Below are positions 1 to 4,268 of a DNA stretch of 8,562 bases, piece after piece. Within the stretch, counting starts at the first letter, position 1, and each line of letters opens with the position of its first letter. The DNA lies in assembly GCA_027024625.1 (NCBI GenBank), contig JALVRY010000455.1, positions 1 through 8,562 on the forward strand. The letters are read 5' to 3'. The notes beneath the pieces were generated by a model. The model was given only the letters and a program-made list of their open reading frames with translations, was not told the origin of the DNA and did no database searches. Source of the stretch: Thiotrichaceae bacterium (GTDB taxonomy: Bacteria > Pseudomonadota > Gammaproteobacteria > Thiotrichales > Thiotrichaceae). Both the position numbers and the translations under genes were made by a program.

Positions 1-612
1 GTGAGCTGGAAAAAATGAAAAAACAAAAACAGGAGCTAACAGGGAAGGTGGAAGAAAACAATCTCCTGATAAGGCGGAGCGTTGAGAAGGATACTACCAC
101 TCAGGATATGATAAAGGCTGAGCTGGCTGAGCTCAGGAAGAGGGTGGAAGAACTGGAGACGCAGTTCAAGGAGCTGGAGCGGACGCCTGGCCTTCAGCCA
201 ACTCCCGGAGTGGGTGTCAGTGGGCGCCCAGGACCTGAAATTCGGGGTCAAGCCGCACCCCCCCAAGAAAAAAAGTCCCCGGTGCAAATTGAACAGGATC
301 TATATGACAAGGGGATGGCCTTATTTAAGGAAGGCAAGTATGAAGAGGCCATCGCCCAGTTCAAAGATTTCTTGAAGAAGTACCCGTCTTCCGATCTTGC
401 CGATAATGCGCAGTTTTGGATTGGTGAGAGCTACATGGCCATGAAGCAGTATGAGAAAGCAATACTTGCATATCAAGAGGTCATCAAAAAGTATCCTGAC
501 GGAAATAAGGTGCCGAATGCAATGCTGAAACAAGCTTTGGCATTTTACGAGATAAAGGACAAGGTGAGTGCGAGACTTTTGCTCAAGAAGATTATAAGAA
601 AGTATCCCACTA
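1..612 (+). CDS. CpoB/YbgF-like coiled-coil and TPR protein, truncated at both ends
   Basis: Looks like a periplasmic CpoB/YbgF-type protein, the Tol-Pal partner that links envelope constriction with peptidoglycan synthesis (family knowledge). The frame is open to the left edge (codons from base 3), so the ATG at 15 is probably internal and the signal peptide lies outside the window. From that ATG, residues 1-60 are a charged coiled coil rich in E, K and L; about 60-95 form a Pro/Gly-rich linker; about 96-200 hold three TPR-like repeats, each with an FxxxxxKYP-type end (KKYPSS, KKYPDG, RKYPTS). The family normally ends shortly after the third repeat, so perhaps only 5-15 residues are missing. 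Here the frame instead runs into TatD sequence near base 612. G+C is clearly higher than in everything downstream, and the style resembles delta-proteobacterial homologues. The right boundary is accurate to about 8 bases. Family call fairly sure; subgroup and origin inferred. Confidence 0.7.
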
Positions 613-620
613 GCAGAGGG
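606..620. other. Junction between CpoB-like and TatD-like sequence (probable chimera point)
   Basis: Left of this point the frame encodes the last TPR of a CpoB-like protein (IRKYPTS). Right of it the frame encodes the interior of a TatD-family nuclease (GVVHSFSG). The shared Arg codon could belong to either side. Base composition changes from G+C-rich to AT-rich across the same point. No insertion sequence, inverted repeat or recombination site is visible here. Two unrelated partial domains joined in frame, near the end of the supplied sequence, point to an artificial join more than to a real fusion gene. Confidence 0.75.
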
Positions 621-938
621 GTTGTTCATAGTTTTTCTGGTAGTGAACAGCAAGCTTATCAATTGCTAGAGCGAAACTTTTATTTGGGTTTTGGTGGTCC
701 TGTTACTTTTCCTCGTGCAAAAAAGCTTCGTCGTTTTGTTAGGAGTATTCCATTAGAAAGAATGCTTTTAGAAACGGATGCGCCTGATCAGCCTGATATT
801 AGCCATAAAGGTTTGCGTAATGAGCCTGCATGGTTAGTGAAAATTGTAGAAACTTTTGCTGAATTACGACAAGACAGCGTAGAAAATATTGTTAGAATGA
901 CGACTTCTAATGCTAAAGAGCTATTTGCACTGTCATGA
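613..938 (+). CDS. TatD-family metal-dependent nuclease, C-terminal fragment
   Basis: About the last 107 residues of a TatD-family TIM-barrel hydrolase; full-length members are about 255-265 residues, so more than half is missing on the left. Visible motifs are the HSFSG strand (His codon 627-629, equivalent to a metal-ligand His), ETDAPD (codons from 771; the Asp at 777-779 is the usual catalytic acid) and the LRNEP segment near the C-terminus. Family members are Mg-dependent 3'-5' exonucleases or related phosphoesterases (family knowledge). ETDAPDQP resembles the YjjV-like branch more than classical TatD, so I give no symbol. The stop overlaps the next start in ATGA (935-938), which suggests translational coupling to the downstream 164-residue protein. 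Codon use is AT-rich like the rest of the window, unlike the preceding 612 bases. The natural 5' part has been replaced at the junction. Confidence 0.88.
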
Positions 939-1429
939 AAAAGTATTTTTTACAGATTATAATGGGATTAGCTATTTTATTCGGCCTTGTTTTGGCAATC
1001 ACTCCCTATGTTGCTGAATATATCTTCCCCAAAACAGATGAAGAAATTCAAGAAGCAAAGTCAGAGGATGTTGCGCGAGCATTGATGGCTATTTTTCAGT
1101 CGCCTGATGCAGATATCAGTGATGCCCATGCGATACATAAAAAGACAGCAACGACTAAAACAGCATGGTTTTCTTTTCGTACAACACGGAAGCCAATGCA
1201 GCGTTTTATCCATAGTCGTCACTTAGAGCAGAAAGAACTATCAGAAGAAATATTGAACACGCATTTTTTTAAAAATTCACCACCGGCAGAATGGTGGCAT
1301 GCTGACTTGGGAACAGAAACTTATTTCACTGGCACTGATGCTGGAAATCAACTATATCTACTTTATAACTCTCGAACCAAGCGTGGGGTGCTTGTTATTT
1401 CTAGTGTATTAAAGAATAGCGCTAGTTGA
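935..1429 (+). CDS. Hypothetical membrane-anchored 164-residue protein, coupled to tatD-family gene
   Basis: I do not recognise this protein. Residues about 5-28 form one hydrophobic segment with only a short Lys-containing leader, giving an N-terminal membrane anchor or uncleaved signal; no lipobox Cys is present. The rest, mostly hydrophilic, would then be periplasmic. It starts with an acidic helix-like stretch (PKTDEEIQEAKSEDVARALM), passes through a basic middle (TTRKPMQRFIHSRH) and ends with Trp/Tyr-rich segments likely to be beta strands (PPAEWWHADLG, GNQLYLLYN, GVLVISS). No catalytic motif is evident. The ATG overlaps the upstream stop by 4 bases, and the cation-transporter gene follows after 33 bases, so all three are probably co-transcribed. 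The gene is intact and matches its neighbours in composition. Function unknown. Confidence 0.8.
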   Translation: MKKYFLQIIMGLAILFGLVLAITPYVAEYIFPKTDEEIQEAKSEDVARALMAIFQSPDADISDAHAIHKKTATTKTAWFSFRTTRKPMQRFIHSRHLEQKELSEEILNTHFFKNSPPAEWWHADLGTETYFTGTDAGNQLYLLYNSRTKRGVLVISSVLKNSAS

Positions 1430-1462
1430 TTTAGTTAGTACCCGTACAAATTAGGTTTTATT

Positions 1463-2416
1463 ATGTCTGCTTCGTCTTCTAAAAAAGTTATCTTTGCTGC
1501 ATTAGCAGGAAATTTGCTTATTGCTATCACCAAATTTATTGCTTCTGCGATGACGGGAAGCTCGGCCATGTTATCTGAGGGAATCCATTCTCTTGTTGAT
1601 ACAGGCAATCAGTTCCTGTTGTTGTATGGGTTAAAGCGAGCAAGTCGTCCAGCGGATAAGTACTTTCCTTATGGGTATGGCAAAGAAATCTACTTTTGGA
1701 GCTTTGTTGTGGCGATTTTGATTTTTGCTTTGGGAGCAGGGATTTCGCTGTATGAAGGTTACCATCATATATTGCATCCTTCAGAGATGAGTAATCCAAT
1801 AGTTAATTATATTGTTCTAGGTCTCGCAATTATTTTTGAGGGGGCATCTCTTTTTGTGGCCACAAAAGAATTTAAGGCAAGTAAAGGAAAACTTGGTTAT
1901 TTTGAAGCAATCAGCAAGGGGAAAGACCCCTCTATGTTTGTCGTTTTATTTGAAGATACTGCAGCAATGATTGGCTTATTTATTGCCCTTATTGGTATTT
2001 TCTTGGCTCAAATAACTGGAAACCCAATTTTTGATGGTATTGCTTCAATGGCGATTGGTGTAGTTCTTTCTATCACTGCACTGTGGATGGCAATTGAAAC
2101 GAAAGGTTTATTGATTGGTGAAAGTGCGACGCGTTCAGTTGTCGATAGTATTCATCAAATGGTTGATGAAATCGATGAGATTGAGTGTGTGAATGAAGTG
2201 CTAACAATGCACATGGGGCCAGATTATGTACTGGTTAATGTTAGTGCGGATTTTAAAGAAGGTATTACATCAAATGAAGTCGAAGACAGTATTGCTGTAT
2301 TAGATAGAAATATTAAGCATCAATTTCCAAATGTGAAGCGAGTGTTTATTGAGGCTGAGTCAAAGGCTCATTTTGCTTCACAAGTAGAAGCGATGAAGGG
2401 AGAGCCTATTCATTGA
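1463..2416 (+). CDS. Cation diffusion facilitator (CDF) family transporter, ZnT9-like type
   Basis: A 317-residue inner-membrane divalent-cation/proton antiporter of the CDF family. It has about six hydrophobic segments in the first ~215 residues, then a soluble dimerisation domain to about residue 300. The TM2 metal-site signature is present as H42-x3-D46, followed by N49, in the context EGIHSLVDTGNQ. In TM5 the usual HxxxD is replaced by E164-D165 (FEDTAAMIG), a pattern I associate with the ZnT9/SLC30A9-like branch rather than with classical FieF/ZitB zinc exporters. PIFDGIAS (D191) before TM6 is also CDF-like. The start is supported by AGG (1453-1455) seven bases before the ATG. It is the last gene of a probable tatD-linked operon, with a strong terminator about 43 bases downstream. 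Substrate metal cannot be read from the sequence; Zn or Mn are guesses. I see no metal-responsive operator. Confidence 0.92.
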   Translation: MSASSSKKVIFAALAGNLLIAITKFIASAMTGSSAMLSEGIHSLVDTGNQFLLLYGLKRASRPADKYFPYGYGKEIYFWSFVVAILIFALGAGISLYEGYHHILHPSEMSNPIVNYIVLGLAIIFEGASLFVATKEFKASKGKLGYFEAISKGKDPSMFVVLFEDTAAMIGLFIALIGIFLAQITGNPIFDGIASMAIGVVLSITALWMAIETKGLLIGESATRSVVDSIHQMVDEIDEIECVNEVLTMHMGPDYVLVNVSADFKEGITSNEVEDSIAVLDRNIKHQFPNVKRVFIEAESKAHFASQVEAMKGEPIH

Positions 2417-2458
2417 TATAGAACAGGGGGGTGATTAGGTATTGTTCCCAATAGTTTA

Positions 2459-2505
2459 TTTCACGCATAAAAAAACCACCATTGGTGGTTTTTTTATGCG
2501 TGAAA
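2459..2505. terminator. Perfect 22-bp stem-loop, bidirectional terminator
   Basis: Two exactly complementary 22-base arms (2459-2480 and 2484-2505) flank a 3-base ATT loop. Each arm contains a GC-rich tip (CCACC/GGTGG) and a run of seven A or T, so a U-tract follows the GC core on either strand. It lies between the CDF gene on + and the mini-protein genes on minus, whose nearest stop codon is 18 bases away, and so fits convergent termination of both. Confidence 0.9.
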
Positions 2506-2522
2506 CCAAGTGTCTAAGTTTT

Positions 2523-2618
2523 TTACATGAAGAATACAACTGTAAAAAAGTTAAACCAAGCAAAAGCGATTAATGCCCAAACTAGCTTCATCACAATACC
2601 GTATTTAAAATCAAGCAT
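2523..2618 (-). CDS. 31-residue single-helix membrane peptide, copy A
   Basis: A tiny intact gene of 32 codons including the stop: ATG at 2618-2616, TAA at 2525-2523. A good SD-like AGGG (2629-2626) sits seven bases upstream. The product begins MLDFKYGIVM and is otherwise almost wholly hydrophobic, with one predicted membrane helix from about residue 8 to 30 and aromatic residues crowding its second half (W14, W21, F22, F24, F25, F29, F30). Charges are confined to D3, K5 and K11. It aligns without gaps to copy B at 2830-2925, with the same length and 16 of 31 residues identical, which strongly supports real coding. Most substitutions are conservative (I/V, F/W, N/S). I do not recognise the family. 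It could be a small respiratory-complex subunit, a membrane regulator or a type I toxin-like peptide; nothing here decides. Transcription probably starts upstream of copy B or in the 200-base gap and ends at the 2459-2505 terminator. Confidence 0.75.
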   Translation of the reverse strand: MLDFKYGIVMKLVWALIAFAWFNFFTVVFFM

Positions 2619-2745
2619 CTTAATACCCTAAAATTAATTATTAATAGCTGAAACTATTGAAAACTCCAATAAGCTCCGACAGTTAGGGTACTTAATTCAA
2701 GATAATAAGGCAATACTAATATAGGGGGGGCAGAACAAGACGTTC

Positions 2746-2819
2746 CACAAATATCGTAGAAATGCACCGCCAAACACGCTATGGCCAAGCTTAAAAACTA
2801 AGCCGTAATGAAATTTACG
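2746..2819 (-). pseudogene. Possible degenerate third copy of the 31-residue peptide gene
   Basis: Read on the minus strand from 2819, the codons give RKFHYGLVFKLG, which parallels DFKYGIVMKLVW of copy A (shared F, YG, V, KL). About 19 of 30 bases match there. The frame then loses the similarity, but another frame picks up a Trp followed four residues later by Thr (WRCIST), the same W-x4-T spacing as W21-T26 of both intact copies. There is no start codon, an in-frame stop immediately precedes the region, and a stop (TAG) lies in the second frame. The pattern fits a decayed duplicate with a small deletion, located just downstream of copy B. The match is short and could be chance. Confidence 0.35.
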
Positions 2820-2829
2820 CTATTTTAAT

Positions 2830-2925
2830 CTAACCAAAGAAAATAACAGTAAAGAAGCTAAACCATCCCCAAGCGACCAAACCCCATACCAATAACATTG
2901 GAAAACCAAAATCAAGACTAAACAT
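2830..2925 (-). CDS. 31-residue single-helix membrane peptide, copy B
   Basis: Intact 32-codon gene: ATG at 2925-2923, TAG at 2832-2830. A strong SD (GAGGAG, complement of 2936-2941) lies ten bases upstream. The product starts MFSLDFGFPM and continues as one hydrophobic helix to the C-terminus, ending VIFFG. Residues shared with copy A are G7, M10, L12-V13-W14, L16, A18, W21-F22, F24-F25-T26-V27 and F29-F30. D5 is the only charged side chain. With so few soluble residues the product must act within or at the membrane. It is probably the first gene of a minus-strand unit driven from the FNR-like promoter at about 2983-3028. Its function is unknown. The conserved W/F/T face suggests helix-helix contact with a partner protein or with itself (inference). 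Confidence 0.78.
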   Translation of the reverse strand: MFSLDFGFPMLLVWGLVAWGWFSFFTVIFFG

Positions 2926-2982
2926 TGTGCCAATACTCCTCTAATAAAGTAACATTACTGAGTGCTGATGTTATGACAAGGT

Positions 2983-3028
2983 TTTATATCGAACAATTAA
3001 CAACTTATTATTGTTTGACCTACATCAT
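2983..3028 (-). promoter_or_regulatory. FNR/Anr-like box and -10 element upstream of mini-protein genes
   Basis: On the minus strand, ATGATGTAGGTCAA (3028-3015) matches the FNR/Anr consensus TTGAT-N4-ATCAA at 8 of 10 defined positions. A -10-like element follows about 24-26 bases later (GATATA at 2990-2985 or TATAAA at 2988-2983), placing the box centre about 42-45 bases before the expected start of transcription. That is the arrangement of class II FNR-activated promoters, and no good -35 is present. The leader would be about 50 bases before the copy B ATG. Motifs are seen; oxygen control is inferred. Confidence 0.5.
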
Positions 3029-3053
3029 TATTTATTATGCGTTTTTGCTAAGT

Positions 3054-3068
3054 TATCGAGTCTCGATA
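3054..3068. promoter_or_regulatory. 15-base perfect palindrome, possible operator
   Basis: TATCGAGTCTCGATA is a perfect inverted repeat with 7-bp arms around T3061. It has no U-tract and very little loop, so a protein-binding site is likelier than a terminator. It sits between the rpsI terminator and the FNR-like promoter of the mini-protein genes, about 26 bases upstream of that box. No regulator is identified. Confidence 0.35.
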
Positions 3069-3094
3069 GTTCATAAATGTTTTTAGTGGACACA

Positions 3095-3126
3095 AAAAAG
3101 CCACTGCATTTCTGCAGTGGCTTTTT
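3095..3126 (-). terminator. Rho-independent terminator of rplM-rpsI
   Basis: Perfect 14-bp stem (3095-3108 with 3113-3126), 4-base loop, GC-rich core GCCACTGCA. On the minus strand the stem runs into a T-run (complement of A3094-A3099). It lies 32 bases beyond the rpsI stop. The + strand side also has T3122-3126, but no + gene reads into it. Confidence 0.9.
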
Positions 3127-3158
3127 ACTAAAACAGTTTTTAGTGTATGGCGTAAATA

Positions 3159-3551
3159 TTAACGCTTAGAGAACTGAGTTGCACGACGTGCTTTGTGTAG
3201 GCCAACTTTCTTACGCTCAACTTTACGAGCATCACGCGTCAACAGACCCCGCGCTTTCAGGTCACCACGCATTGCTTCATCATACTTCAGTAATGCTCTT
3301 GCGATACCAAGACGAATTGCACCAGCTTGGCCGCTTGCTCCACCACCTTTAACAGTAACATTGATGTCGAACTTATCATTCATATCAACGGTATCAAGAG
3401 GTTGACGAACAATCATGCGAGATGTTTCGCGACCAAAAAACTCATCAATTGGGCGTTTATTTACAGTGATAGTACCGCTACCCGTTTTCATGAAAACGCG
3501 AGCTGAAGAAGATTTGCGTCGCCCTGTTCCGTAATATTGAGTGTCAGCCAT
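3159..3551 (-). CDS. rpsI: 30S ribosomal protein S9
   Basis: 130 residues, the same length as Escherichia coli S9. Recognisable segments are the N-terminal [15 protein letters not shown], the middle [19 protein letters not shown] and the basic C-terminal tail ending ATQFSKR. The tail's final Lys-Arg reaches the P-site tRNA in the 30S subunit (family knowledge). It is the second gene of the rplM-rpsI operon: the rplM stop is only three bases before its ATG, so its SD (GGAA-type) lies inside the end of rplM and translation is probably coupled. A terminator follows at 3095-3126. No unusual residues seen. Confidence 0.98.
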   Translation of the reverse strand: MADTQYYGTGRRKSSSARVFMKTGSGTITVNKRPIDEFFGRETSRMIVRQPLDTVDMNDKFDINVTVKGGGASGQAGAIRLGIARALLKYDEAMRGDLKARGLLTRDARKVERKKVGLHKARRATQFSKR

Positions 3552-3554
3552 GAT

Positions 3555-3983
3555 TTAAATTTCCAATGCTTGTGGTTGTTGTGCTTGATGAGTGTGTTCG
3601 CTACCAGCGAAAATTTTCATCTTCTTGAACATTGCACGACCTAAAGGATTCTTCGGTAGCATGCCTTTAACAGCAAGCTCAAGAACGCGTTCTGGGTGCT
3701 CTTGAATCATTTTAGTGAAGTTTGTTGACTTCAAGTTACCGATGTATCCTGTGTGTTTATAGTACATTTTGTCTTTTGCTTTATTGCCTGTCACACGAAC
3801 TTTTTCGGCATTGACTACGACGATGTAATCACCTGTATCAACGTGAGGTGTGTACTCTGGTTTATGTTTACCACGTAAACGACGAGCGATTTCACTCGCT
3901 AGGCGACCTAAAGTTTTTCCGTCTGCGTCTACGATAAACCAGTCACGCTTGACTTCAGCAGGTTTTGCACTGAATGTTTTCAT
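3555..3983 (-). CDS. rplM: 50S ribosomal protein L13
   Basis: 142 residues, the standard gammaproteobacterial length. Family landmarks include [18 protein letters not shown] near the N-terminus, [24 protein letters not shown] in the middle, then [13 protein letters not shown] and [22 protein letters not shown]13 is an early 23S rRNA-binding assembly protein of the large subunit. It is the first gene of the operon with rpsI, transcribed from the sigma-70-like promoter at 4079-4107 with a leader of about 89 bases. The SD candidate GGAG (3998-3995) is an unusually long 11 bases from the ATG and touches a predicted leader stem. In E. coli, L13 represses its own operon through the leader, so similar feedback is plausible here. 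Confidence 0.98.
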   Translation of the reverse strand: MKTFSAKPAEVKRDWFIVDADGKTLGRLASEIARRLRGKHKPEYTPHVDTGDYIVVVNAEKVRVTGNKAKDKMYYKHTGYIGNLKSTNFTKMIQEHPERVLELAVKGMLPKNPLGRAMFKKMKIFAGSEHTHQAQQPQALEI

Positions 3984-4072
3984 TTGCTTTCAAGCTCCAA
4001 CAAAAGAAGTTTTAGAAATATGTATTGGTACAATTAGTATTCCAAACAGATTTCTTCTTGTTATTTAAAGAA
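3984..4072 (-). promoter_or_regulatory. Structured rplM mRNA leader, candidate L13 autoregulatory element
   Basis: On the minus strand the leader can fold into an outer stem pairing 4054-4062 with 3999-4009 (AACAAGAAG against CTTCTTTTGTT, two bases bulged). Inside it is a small hairpin, TTGG/CCAA plus TAC/GTA, between 4045 and 4025. The 3' arm of the outer stem abuts the GGAG SD at 3998-3995, so folding could affect ribosome access. The pairing is visible; regulation is inferred from E. coli. Confidence 0.4.
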
Positions 4073-4078
4073 CGCGGT

Positions 4079-4107
4079 ATTCTAGGGTAAAGGTTATCTA
4101 GACTCAA
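4079..4107 (-). promoter_or_regulatory. Sigma-70-type promoter for rplM-rpsI
   Basis: On the minus strand, TTGAGT (4107-4102) and TAGAAT (4084-4079) are separated by exactly 17 bases. The first matches TTGACA at 4 of 6 positions and the second matches TATAAT at 5 of 6. Expected start is near 4072. A second isolated TATAAT (4168-4163) lies further upstream without a convincing -35. Confidence 0.7.
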
Positions 4108-4206
4108 GAGGTATTTTACCAATTAGATATGTTTTTAATATTTAATTGCGAAAGTTCTCTTGATTATACTGAGCGGGGATAGTTATTCGTATCCCTGAAT
4201 ACGTAA

Positions 4207-4241
4207 AAAACAAAGCGAGCAGTATCAGCTCGCTTTGTTTT
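4207..4241 (-). terminator. Rho-independent terminator of the haem peroxidase gene
   Basis: Perfect 14-bp stem (4207-4220 with 4228-4241) with a 7-base loop, core GCGAGC, followed on the minus strand by six T (complement of A4205-4210). It is 27 bases past the peroxidase stop and isolates that gene from rplM. Confidence 0.88.
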
Positions 4242-4268
4242 CTCCGCATCAATTGGACAATTCGTAAT

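Noticed and set aside
36..662. Minus-strand frames of 83 and 113 codons in the CpoB/TatD chimera, and one opposite the CDF gene at 1536-1799
   Set aside because: Antisense shadows of frames with clear domain matches.
15..938. A genuine 307-residue TPR-nuclease fusion protein
   Set aside because: Both halves are incomplete relative to their families, their predicted compartments differ, and base composition changes at the join. A chimera explains this better.
2724..2730. Run of seven G as a phase-variation tract
   Set aside because: It is not inside an intact gene or between promoter elements I can identify; a chance homopolymer is sufficient.
3193..4068. Open + strand frames opposite rpsI and rplM
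   Set aside because: They are antisense shadows of well-identified ribosomal protein genes, with no SD or recognisable motifs.
4163..4168. TATAAT on the minus strand as a second rplM promoter
   Set aside because: No acceptable -35 at 16-18 bases; the 4079-4107 pair is much better.
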